64,000 nt of DNA from Petrolisthes cinctipes (Eukaryota; Arthropoda; Malacostraca; Decapoda; Porcellanidae). A model generated the notes under the pieces. That model saw only the letters and a program-made list of their open reading frames with translations. It was not told where the DNA came from and ran no database searches. This document shows positions 11,311 to 23,190 of the stretch, piece by piece. Location: positions 152,001 to 216,000 of the forward strand of contig JAWQEG010000166.1 of NCBI GenBank assembly GCA_033782935.1. The letters are read 5' to 3'. The position numbers were made by a program, and so were the translations under genes. Position 1 is the stretch's first letter. The number at the start of each line of letters is the position of its first letter.

Positions 11311-12686
11311 ATGTCTTGAGCCTATATTTTGAAAACATTCTAGCACATAGTAGGCATGTACATATCGCTTCTGGGACCCCAAAAATATCGAATTTTCGGG
11401 TGTTTTGAGCCTCAATTTGAGATATAAACGGGTACAGAAAATGCATGCACATATTGACTGTGGGCACCTAAAATATCGATTTTTAGCATTTTTTGGGCCT
11501 GTAATTTGAAAATACTCTAACACGAAGTAGGCATGTACAGATCGCTTTTGAGACCCAAAAATATCGAATTTTCGGGTGTTTGGAGCCTGAATTTAAGATA
11601 TAAACAGGTACTGAAGATGCATTCACATATCGACTTTTGGGCACCTAAAATAACGATTTTGAGCAGGTTTTAGGTTTGTAACTTGAAAACATTCTAACTA
11701 GGAGTAGGCATGTACAGATCGCTTCTGGGATCCAAAAATATCGAATTTTCGGGTGTTTGGAGCCTGAATTTGAGATATAAACGGGTACAGAAGATGCATG
11801 CACATATCGACTTTTGGGCACCTAAAAGATCGATTTTCAGTATGTTTTGGGCCTGTATTTTGAAAAAAACTCTAACACGGAGTAGGCATGTACAGTTTTC
11901 TTTTGGGACCCCAAAATATCGGATTTTCGGGTGTTTTGAGCCTGAATTTGAGATATAAACGGGTACAGAAGATGCATGCACAAATCGACTTTGGACACTT
12001 AAAATATCGATTTTTAGCATGTTTTGAGCCTATAATTTGAAAACATTCTAGCACTGAGTAGCAGATTGCTTATGGGACCCCAAAATATCGAATTTTCGGG
12101 TGTTTTGAGGTTGAATTTAAGATATAAACGGGTGCAGAAGATGCATACACATAATGACTTTGGTCACCTAAAATATCGATTTTCAGCATGTTTTGGGCCT
12201 GTATTTTGATAATACTCTAACACAAAGTAGGCAAGTACAGATCGCTTCTGGGACCCCAAAATATCGAGTTTTCGGGTGTTTGGAGCCTGAATTTGAGATA
12301 TAAACGGGTACAGAAGATGCATGCACATATCGACTTTGGACACTTAAAATTTTGATTTTTAGCATGTTTTGAGCCTATATTCTGAAAACATTCTAGCACT
12401 GAGTAAGCATGTACAGATCGCTTCTGGGACCCAAAAATATCGAATTTTCGGGTGTTTTGAGGTTTAATTTGGGATATAAACGGGTGCAGAAAATGCATAC
12501 ACATATCAACTTTTAGGCACCTAAAATATCGATTTTCTGTATGTTTTGGGCCTGTATTTTAAAAATACTCTAAACGGAGGAGGCATGTACAGATCGCTTC
12601 GTGGACCCCAAAATATCGAATTTTTGGGTGCTTTTGGCCTGAATTTGAGATATCGACTTTGGGCACCTAAAATATCGATTGTCAGC
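11311..12686 (+). repeat. 1376-bp tandem duplication, copy 2
   Basis: Nearly identical to 9935-11310. The left junction is visible as a chimera: CGATTGTCAG from the end of copy 1 joined to CATGTCTTGAGCC from the start. At the right end the same CGATTGTCAG is followed instead by CATGTTTTGGGACTAT, the presumed ancestral continuation. Unequal exchange at the shared CATGT near the start of half A explains both junctions. Confidence 0.9.
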
Positions 12687-13567
12687 ATGTTTTGGGACTA
12701 TATTTTGAAAATATTCTAGCACTGAGTAGGCAAGTACAGATCGCTTCTGGGACCCCAAAATATCGAATTTTCGGGTGTTTTGAGCCTGAATTTGAGATAT
12801 AAACGGGACAGGAAGAGCATGCACATATTGACTTTGGGCACCTAAAATATCGATTTTCAGCATGTTTTGGGCCTGTATCTTGAAAATACTCTAACACGGA
12901 GTAGGCATGTACAGATCGCTTTTGGGACCCAAAAATATCGAATTTTCGGGTGTTTTGAGGTTGAATTTGAGATATAAACAAGTGCTGAAGATGCATACAC
13001 ATATTGACTTTGGGCACCTAAAATATCGATTTTCAGCATGTTTTGGGCCTGTATCTGAGTAGGCATGTATAGATCGCTTCTGGGATCCAAAAATATCGAA
13101 TTTTCGGGTGTTTGGAGCCTGAATTTGAGATATAAACGGGTACAGAAGATGCATGCACATATCGACTTTTGGGCACCTAAAAGATCGATTTTCAGTATGT
13201 TTTAGGCCTGTATCTTGAAAATACTCTAACACGGAGTAGGCATGTACAGTTCGCTTCTGCGACCCCAAAATATCGAATTTTCGGGTGTTTTGAGCCTGAA
13301 TTTGAGATATAAACGGGTACAGAAGATGCATGCACATATCGACTTTAGACATTTAAAATATCGATTTTTAGCATGTTTTGAGCATATATTTTGAAAACAT
13401 TCTAGCACTGAGTAGCAGTTCGCTTATGGGACCCCAAAATATCGAATTTTCGGGTGTTTTGAGGTTGAATTTGGGATATAAACGGGTGCAGAAGATGCAT
13501 ACACATAATGACTTTGGTCACCTAAAATATCGATTTTCAGCATGTTTTGGGCCTGTATTTTGATAAT
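11870..13567 (+). repeat. 1698-bp HOR (older), copy 1
   Basis: Markers recur at 1698-1699 bp: TACAGTTTTCTTTTGGG (11890, 13590, 15290), the AACACAAAG or AACACGAAG A half with CGAGTTTTCGGG (12230, 13925, 15627), AACGGAGGAGGC (12572, 14273, 15971) and the AACGGGACAGGAAGAGC variant (12803, 14503, 16201). Copies are visibly more diverged than those of the 1376-, 5093- or 4068-bp events, so this period is older. It overlaps the second 1376-bp copy. Confidence 0.82.
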
Positions 13568-15265
13568 ACTCTAACACGGAGTAGGCAAGTACAGTTTTCT
13601 TTTGGGACCCCAAAATATCGAATTTTCGGTGTTTTGAGCCTGAATTTGAGATATAAACGGGTACAGAAGATGCATTCACATATCGACTTTGGACACTTAA
13701 AATATCGATTTTTAGCATGTTTTGAGCCTATAATTTGAAAACATTTTAGCACTGAGTAGCAGATCGCTTATGGGACCCCAAAATATCGAATTTTCGGGTG
13801 TTTTGAGGTTGAATTTGGGATATAAACGGGTGCAGAAGATGCATACACATAATGACTTTGGTCACCTAAAATATCGATTTTCAGCATGTTTTGGGCCTGT
13901 ATTTTGATAATACTCTAACACGAAGTAGGCAAGTACAGATCGCTTCTGGGACCCCAAAATATCGAGTTTTTGGGTGTTTGGAGCCTGAATTTGAGATATA
14001 AACGGGTACAGAAGATGCATGCACATATCGACTTTGGACACTTAAAATATCGATTTTTAGCATGTTTTGAGCCTATATTTTGAAAACATTCTAGCACTGA
14101 GTAAGCATGTACAGATCGCTTCTGGGACCCAAAAATATCGAATTTTCGGGTGTTTTGAGGTTTAATTTGGGATATAAACGCGTGCAGAAGATGCATACAC
14201 ATATCGACTTTTGGGCACCTAAAATATCGATTTTCTGTATGTTTTGGGCCTGTATTTTAAAAATACTCTAAACGGAGGAGGCATGTACAGATCGCTTCGT
14301 GGACCCCAAAATATCGAATTTTTGGGTGCTTTTGGCCTGAATTTAAAATATCGACTTTGGGCACCTAAAATATCGATTGTCAGCATGTTTTGGGACTATA
14401 TTTTGAAAATATTCTAGCACTGAGTAGGCAAGTACAGATCGCTTCTGGGACCCCAAAATATCGAATTTTCGGGTGTTTGGAGCCTGAATTTGAGATATAA
14501 ACGGGACAGGAAGAGCATGCACATATTGACTTTGGGCACCTAAAATATCGATTTTCAGCATGTTTTGGGCCTGTATCTTGAAAATACTCTAACACGGAGT
14601 AGGCATGTACAGATCGCTTCTGGGACCCAAAAATATCGAATTTTCGGGTGTTTTGAGGTTGAATTTGAGATATAAACAAGTGCTGAAGATGCATACACAT
14701 ATTGACTTTGGGCACTTAAAATATCGATTTTCAGCATGTTTTGGGCCTGTATCTTAGTAGGCATGTATAGATCGCTTCTGGGATCCAAAAATATCGAATT
14801 TTCGGGTGTTTGGAGCCTGAATTTGAGATATAAACGGGTACAGAAGATGCATGCACATATCGACTTTTGGGCACCTAAAAGATCGATTTTCAGTATGTTT
14901 TAGGCCTGTATCTTGAAAATACTCTAACACGGAGTAGGCATGTACAGTTCGCTTCTGCGACCCCAAAATATCTAATTTTCGGGTGTTTTGAGCCTGAATT
15001 TGAGATATAAACGGATACAGAAGATGCATGCACATATCGACTTTAGACATTTAAAATATCTATTTTTAGCATGTTTTGAGCATATATTTTGGAAACATTC
15101 TAGCACTGAGTAGCAGATCGCTTATGGGACCCCAAAATATCGAATTTTCGGGTGTTTTGAGGTTGAATTTGGGATATAAACGGGTGCAGAAGATGCATAC
15201 ACATAATAACTTTGGTCACCTAAAATATCGATTTTCAGCATGTTTTGGGCCTGTATTTTGATAAT
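13568..15265 (+). repeat. 1698-bp HOR (older), copy 2
   Basis: Second copy of the 1698-bp period, with the same order of marker monomers as 11870-13567: TTTTCTTTTGGG, CGAGTTTTTGGG, AACGGAGGAGGC with CGCTTCGTGGACC, CGATTGTCAGCATG with GGGACTAT, and AACGGGACAGGAAG. Differences from copies 1 and 3 are scattered substitutions rather than large indels. Confidence 0.82.
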
Positions 15266-16370
15266 ACTCTAACACGGAGTAGGCAAGTACAGTTTTCTTT
15301 TGGGACCCCAAAATATCGAATTTTCGGGTGTTTTGAGCCTGAATTTGAGATATAAACGGGTACAGAAGATGCATGCAAATATTGACTTTGGACACTTAAA
15401 ATATCGATTTTTAGCATGTTTTGAGCCTATAATTTGAAAACATTCTAGCACTGAGTAGCAGATCGCTTATGGGACCCCAAAATATCGATTTTTCGGGTGT
15501 TTTGAGGTTGAATTTGGGATATAAACGGGTGCAGAAGATGCATACACATATTGACTTAGGTCACCTAAAATATCGATTTTCAGCATGTTTTGGGCCTGTA
15601 TTTTGATAATACTCTAACACGGAGTAGGCAAGTACAGATCGCTTCTGGGACCCCAAAATATCGAGTTTTCGGGTGTTTGGAGCCTGAATTTGAGATATAA
15701 ACGGGTACAGAAGATGCATGCACATATCGACTTTGGACACTTAAAATATCGATTTTTAGCATGTTTTGAGCCTATATTTTGAAAACATTCCAGCACTGAG
15801 TAAGCATGTACAGATCGCTTCTGGGACCCAAAAATATCGAATTTTCGGGTGTTTTGAGGTTTAATTTGGGATATAAACGGGTGCAGAAGATGCATACACA
15901 TATCGACTTTTGGGCACCTAAAATATCGATTTTTAGCATGTTTTGGGCCTGTATTTTAAAAATACTCTAAACGGAGGAGGCATGTACAGATCACATCGGG
16001 GACCCCAAAATATCGAATGTTTGGGTGCTTTTGGCCTGAATTTGAGATATCGACTTTGGGCACCTAAAATATCGATTGTCAGCATGTTTTGGGACTATAT
16101 TTTGAAAATATTCTAGCACTGAGTAGGCAAGTACAGATCGCTTCTGGGACCCCAAAATATCGAATTTTCGGGTGTTTTGAGCCTGAATTTGAGATATAAA
16201 CGGGACAGGAAGAGCATGCACATATTGACTTTGGGCACCTAAAATATCGATTTTCAGCATGTTTTGGGCCTGTATCTTGAAAATACTCTAACACGGAGTA
16301 GGCATGTACAGATCGCTTCTGGGACCCCAAAATATCGAATTTTCGGGTGTTTTGAGGTTGAATTTGGGAT
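15266..16370 (+). repeat. 1698-bp HOR (older), partial copy 3
   Basis: The marker series continues in register (TTTTCTTTTGGG at about 15294, AACGGAGGAGGC at 15971, AACGGGACAGGAAG at 16201). It breaks near 16370, where GAGGTTGAATTTGGG with ACGGGTGCAG replaces the expected GAGGTTGAATTTGAG with ACAAGTGCTG. Beyond this point the sequence belongs to another HOR family. Confidence 0.78.
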
Positions 16371-16399
16371 ATAAACGGGTGCAGAAGATGCATACACAT

Positions 16400-18090
16400 A
16401 ATGACTTTGGTCACCTAAAATATCGATTTTCAGCATGTTTTGGGCCTGTATTTTGATAATACTCTAACACGGAGTAGGCAAGTACAGATCGCTTCTGGGA
16501 CTCCAAAATATCGAGTTTTCTGGTGTTTGGAGCCTGAATTTGAGATATAAACGGGTACAAAAGAGGCATGCACATATCGACTTTGGACACTTAAAACATC
16601 GATTTTTAGCATGTTTTGAGCCTATATTTTGAAAACATTCTGGCACTGAGTAGGCATAAGCAGATCGCTTCTGGGACCCAAAAATATCGAATTTTCGGGT
16701 GTTTTGAAGTTGAATTTGGGATATAAACGGTTGAAGAAGATGCATACACATATTGACTTTGGACACTTAAAATATCGATTTTCAGCATGTTCTTGGCATG
16801 TATTTTGAAAATACTCTAACACGGAGTAGGCAAGTACAGATCGCTTCTGAGACCCCAAAATATCAAATTTTCGGGTGTTAGGAGCCTCAATTTGAGATAT
16901 AAACGGGTACAGAAGATGCATCCACATATCGACTTTTGGGCATCTAAGAGATCGATTTTCAGTATGTTTTGGGCCTGTATATTGAAAATACTTTAACACG
17001 GAGTAGGCATGTACAGATCGCTTTTGGGACCCCAAAATATCGAATTTTCGGGTGTTGTGGGCCTGAATTTGAGATATCGACTTTGGGCACCTAAAATATC
17101 GATTTTAGCATGTTTTGGGCTTATATTTTGAAAATATTCTAGCACTGAGTAGGCATGTACAGATAACTTCTGGGACCCCAAAATATCGAATTTTCGGGTG
17201 TTTAGAGCCTGAATTTGAGATATAAACGGGTACAGAAGATGCATGCAGATATCGACTTTTGGGCACCTCAAATATCGTTTTTGATTATGTTTTGGGTCTG
17301 TATCTTGAAAACATTCCAACTTGGAGTAGGCATGTACAGATCGCTTCTAGGAACCAAAAATACCGAATTTTAGTGTGCTTTGAGCCTGAATTTGATATAT
17401 AAACGAGTACAGAAGATGCATGCACATATCGACTTTGGACACTTAAAATATCGATTTTTAGTATGTTTTGACCCTATATTTTGAAAACATTCTAGCACTG
17501 AGTAGGCATGTACAGATCGCTTCTGGGGCCCCAAAATATCGAATTTTCGGGTGTTTTGAGCCTGAATTTAAAATATAAACGGGTACAGAAGATGCATGCA
17601 CATATCGACTTTGGACACTTATAATATCGATTTTTAGCATGTTTTGGGCCTATATTTTAAAAATATTCTAGCACTGAGTAGGCATGTACAGTTCGCTTCT
17701 GGGACCCTAAAATCTCGAATTTTCGGTTGTTTTGGGCCCATATTTGAGATATCGACTTTGGGCACCTAAAATATTGATTTTTAGTATGTTTTGGGCCTAT
17801 ATTTTGAAAATATTCTAGCACTAAGTGGGCATGTACAGATCACTTCTGGGACCCCAAAATATCGAATTTTCGGATGTTTTGAGTCTAAATTTGAGATATA
17901 AACAGGAGAAGAAGATGCATGAACATATCGACTTTGGACACTTAAAATTTCAATTTTTAGCATGTTTTGAGCCTATATTTTGAAAACATTCTAGCACTGA
18001 GTAGCAGATCGCTTATGGGGCCCCAAAATATCGAATTTTCGGGTGTTTTGAGGTTGAATTTGGGATATAAACGGGTGCAGAAGATGCATA
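16400..18090 (+). repeat. Mosaic segment derived from the 4603-bp HOR family
   Basis: Several blocks align to the first 10 kb rather than to the 1698-bp repeat: 16430-16790 to about 1757-2115 (GGCATAAGCAGATCGC, CGGTTGAAGAAG); 16800-17320 to about 2650-3095 (ATCAAATTTTCGGG, GTTAGGAGCCTC, then a 147-bp unit); and 17270-17660 to about 530-930 (CATTCCAACT, GTGTGCTTTGAG, ACGAGTACAG). The blocks are out of their original order and moderately diverged. This ties the two HOR families in the window together and supplies the last third of the 5093-bp unit. Confidence 0.75.
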
Positions 18091-21000
18091 CACATATTGA
18101 CTTTGGGCACCTAAAATATCGATTTTCAGCATGTTTTGGGCCTGTATCTGAGTAGGCATGTATAGATCGCTTCTGGGATCCAAAAATATCGAATTTTCGG
18201 GTGTTTGGAGCCTGAATTTGAGATATAAACGGGTACAGAAGATGCATGCACATATCGACTTTTGGGCACCTAAAAGATCGATTTTCAGTATGTTTTAGGC
18301 CTGTATCTTGAAAATACTCTAACACGGAGTAGGCATGTACAGTTCGCTTCTGCGACCCCAAAATATCGAATTTTCGGGTGTTTTGAGCCTGAATTTGAGA
18401 TATAAACGGGTACAGAAGATGCATGCACATATCGACTTTAGACATTTAAAATATCGATTTTTAGCATGTTTTGAGCATATATTTTGAAAACATTCTAGCA
18501 CTGAGTAGCAGTTCGCTTATGGGACCCCAAAATATCGAATTTTCGGGTGTTTTGAGGTTGAATTTGGGATATAAACGGGTGCAGAAGATGCATACACATA
18601 ATGACTTTGGTCACCTAAAATATCGATTTTCAGCATGTTTTGGGCCTGTATTTTGATAATACTCTAACACGGAGTAGGCAAGTACAGTTTTCTTTTGGGA
18701 CCCCAAAATATCGAATTTTCGGTGTTTTGAGCCTGAATTTGAGATATAAACGGGTACAGAAGATGCATTCACATATCGACTTTGGACACTTAAAATATCG
18801 ATTTTTAGCATGTTTTGAGCCTATAATTTGAAAACATTTTAGCACTGAGTAGCAGATCGCTTATGGGACCCCAAAATATCGAATTTTCGGGTGTTTTGAG
18901 GTTGAATTTGGGATATAAACGGGTGCAGAAGATGCATACACATAATGACTTTGGTCACCTAAAATATCGATTTTCAGCATGTTTTGGGCCTGTATTTTGA
19001 TAATACTCTAACACGAAGTAGGCAAGTACAGATCGCTTCTGGGACCCCAAAATATCGAGTTTTTGGGTGTTTGGAGCCTGAATTTGAGATATAAACGGGT
19101 ACAGAAGATGCATGCACATATCGACTTTGGACACTTAAAATATCGATTTTTAGCATGTTTTGAGCCTATATTTTGAAAACATTCTAGCACTGAGTAAGCA
19201 TGTACAGATCGCTTCTGGGACCCAAAAATATCGAATTTTCGGGTGTTTTGAGGTTTAATTTGGGATATAAACGCGTGCAGAAGATGCATACACATATCGA
19301 CTTTTGGGCACCTAAAATATCGATTTTCTGTATGTTTTGGGCCTGTATTTTAAAAATACTCTAAACGGAGGAGGCATGTACAGATCGCTTCGTGGACCCC
19401 AAAATATCGAATTTTTGGGTGCTTTTGGCCTGAATTTAAAATATCGACTTTGGGCACCTAAAATATCGATTGTCAGCATGTTTTGGGACTATATTTTGAA
19501 AATATTCTAGCACTGAGTAGGCAAGTACAGATCGCTTCTGGGACCCCAAAATATCGAATTTTCGGGTGTTTGGAGCCTGAATTTGAGATATAAACGGGAC
19601 AGGAAGAGCATGCACATATTGACTTTGGGCACCTAAAATATCGATTTTCAGCATGTTTTGGGCCTGTATCTTGAAAATACTCTAACACGGAGTAGGCATG
19701 TACAGATCGCTTCTGGGACCCAAAAATATCGAATTTTCGGGTGTTTTGAGGTTGAATTTGAGATATAAACAAGTGCTGAAGATGCATACACATATTGACT
19801 TTGGGCACTTAAAATATCGATTTTCAGCATGTTTTGGGCCTGTATCTTAGTAGGCATGTATAGATCGCTTCTGGGATCCAAAAATATCGAATTTTCGGGT
19901 GTTTGGAGCCTGAATTTGAGATATAAACGGGTACAGAAGATGCATGCACATATCGACTTTTGGGCACCTAAAAGATCGATTTTCAGTATGTTTTAGGCCT
20001 GTATCTTGAAAATACTCTAACACGGAGTAGGCATGTACAGTTCGCTTCTGCGACCCCAAAATATCTAATTTTCGGGTGTTTTGAGCCTGAATTTGAGATA
20101 TAAACGGATACAGAAGATGCATGCACATATCGACTTTAGACATTTAAAATATCTATTTTTAGCATGTTTTGAGCATATATTTTGGAAACATTCTAGCACT
20201 GAGTAGCAGATCGCTTATGGGACCCCAAAATATCGAATTTTCGGGTGTTTTGAGGTTGAATTTGGGATATAAACGGGTGCAGAAGATGCATACACATAAT
20301 AACTTTGGTCACCTAAAATATCGATTTTCAGCATGTTTTGGGCCTGTATTTTGATAATACTCTAACACGGAGTAGGCAAGTACAGTTTTCTTTTGGGACC
20401 CCAAAATATCGAATTTTCGGGTGTTTTGAGCCTGAATTTGAGATATAAACGGGTACAGAAGATGCATGCAAATATTGACTTTGGACACTTAAAATATCGA
20501 TTTTTAGCATGTTTTGAGCCTATAATTTGAAAACATTCTAGCACTGAGTAGCAGATCGCTTATGGGACCCCAAAATATCGATTTTTCGGGTGTTTTGAGG
20601 TTGAATTTGGGATATAAACGGGTGCAGAAGATGCATACACATATTGACTTAGGTCACCTAAAATATCGATTTTCAGCATGTTTTGGGCCTGTATTTTGAT
20701 AATACTCTAACACGGAGTAGGCAAGTACAGATCGCTTCTGGGACCCCAAAATATCGAGTTTTCGGGTGTTTGGAGCCTGAATTTGAGATATAAACGGGTA
20801 CAGAAGATGCATGCACATATCGACTTTGGACACTTAAAATATCGATTTTTAGCATGTTTTGAGCCTATATTTTGAAAACATTCCAGCACTGAGTAAGCAT
20901 GTACAGATCGCTTCTGGGACCCAAAAATATCGAATTTTCGGGTGTTTTGAGGTTTAATTTGGGATATAAACGGGTGCAGAAGATGCATACACATATCGAC

Positions 21001-23190
21001 TTTTGGGCACCTAAAATATCGATTTTTAGCATGTTTTGGGCCTGTATTTTAAAAATACTCTAAACGGAGGAGGCATGTACAGATCACATCGGGGACCCCA
21101 AAATATCGAATGTTTGGGTGCTTTTGGCCTGAATTTGAGATATCGACTTTGGGCACCTAAAATATCGATTGTCAGCATGTTTTGGGACTATATTTTGAAA
21201 ATATTCTAGCACTGAGTAGGCAAGTACAGATCGCTTCTGGGACCCCAAAATATCGAATTTTCGGGTGTTTTGAGCCTGAATTTGAGATATAAACGGGACA
21301 GGAAGAGCATGCACATATTGACTTTGGGCACCTAAAATATCGATTTTCAGCATGTTTTGGGCCTGTATCTTGAAAATACTCTAACACGGAGTAGGCATGT
21401 ACAGATCGCTTCTGGGACCCCAAAATATCGAATTTTCGGGTGTTTTGAGGTTGAATTTGGGATATAAACGGGTGCAGAAGATGCATACACATAATGACTT
21501 TGGTCACCTAAAATATCGATTTTCAGCATGTTTTGGGCCTGTATTTTGATAATACTCTAACACGGAGTAGGCAAGTACAGATCGCTTCTGGGACTCCAAA
21601 ATATCGAGTTTTCTGGTGTTTGGAGCCTGAATTTGAGATATAAACGGGTACAAAAGAGGCATGCACATATCGACTTTGGACACTTAAAACATCGATTTTT
21701 AGCATGTTTTGAGCCTATATTTTGAAAACATTCTGGCACTGAGTAGGCATAAGCAGATCGCTTCTGGGACCCAAAAATATCGAATTTTCGGGTGTTTTGA
21801 AGTTGAATTTGGGATATAAACGGTTGAAGAAGATGCATACACATATTGACTTTGGACACTTAAAATATCGATTTTCAGCATGTTCTTGGCATGTATTTTG
21901 AAAATACTCTAACACGGAGTAGGCAAGTACAGATCGCTTCTGAGACCCCAAAATATCAAATTTTCGGGTGTTAGGAGCCTCAATTTGAGATATAAACGGG
22001 TACAGAAGATGCATCCACATATCGACTTTTGGGCATCTAAGAGATCGATTTTCAGTATGTTTTGGGCCTGTATATTGAAAATACTTTAACACGGAGTAGG
22101 CATGTACAGATCGCTTTTGGGACCCCAAAATATCGAATTTTCGGGTGTTGTGGGCCTGAATTTGAGATATCGACTTTGGGCACCTAAAATATCGATTTTA
22201 GCATGTTTTGGGCTTATATTTTGAAAATATTCTAGCACTGAGTAGGCATGTACAGATAACTTCTGGGACCCCAAAATATCGAATTTTCGGGTGTTTAGAG
22301 CCTGAATTTGAGATATAAACGGGTACAGAAGATGCATGCAGATATCGACTTTTGGGCACCTCAAATATCGTTTTTGATTATGTTTTGGGTCTGTATCTTG
22401 AAAACATTCCAACTTGGAGTAGGCATGTACAGATCGCTTCTAGGAACCAAAAATACCGAATTTTAGTGTGCTTTGAGCCTGAATTTGATATATAAACGAG
22501 TACAGAAGATGCATGCACATATCGACTTTGGACACTTAAAATATCGATTTTTAGTATGTTTTGACCCTATATTTTGAAAACATTCTAGCACTGAGTAGGC
22601 ATGTACAGATCGCTTCTGGGGCCCCAAAATATCGAATTTTCGGGTGTTTTGAGCCTGAATTTAAAATATAAACGGGTACAGAAGATGCATGCACATATCG
22701 ACTTTGGACACTTATAATATCGATTTTTAGCATGTTTTGGGCCTATATTTTAAAAATATTCTAGCACTGAGTAGGCATGTACAGTTCGCTTCTGGGACCC
22801 TAAAATCTCGAATTTTCGGTTGTTTTGGGCCCATATTTGAGATATCGACTTTGGGCACCTAAAATATTGATTTTTAGTATGTTTTGGGCCTATATTTTGA
22901 AAATATTCTAGCACTAAGTGGGCATGTACAGATCACTTCTGGGACCCCAAAATATCGAATTTTCGGATGTTTTGAGTCTAAATTTGAGATATAAACAGGA
23001 GAAGAAGATGCATGAACATATCGACTTTGGACACTTAAAATTTCAATTTTTAGCATGTTTTGAGCCTATATTTTGAAAACATTCTAGCACTGAGTAGCAG
23101 ATCGCTTATGGGGCCCCAAAATATCGAATTTTCGGGTGTTTTGAGGTTGAATTTGGGATATAAACGGGTGCAGAAGATGCATACACATAA
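18084..23190 (+). repeat. 5093-bp tandem duplication, copy 2
   Basis: Second copy. The entry junction is near 18084-18097, where a GAGGTTGAATTTGGG unit with ACGGGTGCAGAAG is joined to CACATATTGACTTTGGG leading into the GTATAGATCGC marker. At the exit, near 23190, the same monomer instead continues CACATAATGACTTTGGTCAGC, the presumed ancestral right flank. The two readings fix the recombination point to one B half. Confidence 0.92.

Larger units (their letters stand above)
12990..18083 (+). repeat. 5093-bp tandem duplication, copy 1
   Basis: Everything from about 12990 recurs 5093 bp downstream; I saw no clear difference between the copies in the parts I compared. The unit contains two 1698-bp type blocks and the 4603-type mosaic segment. 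The left boundary lies where GGTGCTGAAGATGC gives way to shared sequence (about 12987-12998). The duplication length is close to three times 1698 bp, which fits exchange in register with the older period. Confidence 0.93.

Noticed and set aside
9758..12686. Transposon or retroelement insertion at the HOR breakpoints
   Set aside because: Sequence on both sides of every breakpoint is ordinary satellite joined in monomer register, without target-site duplications, terminal repeats or coding sequence.
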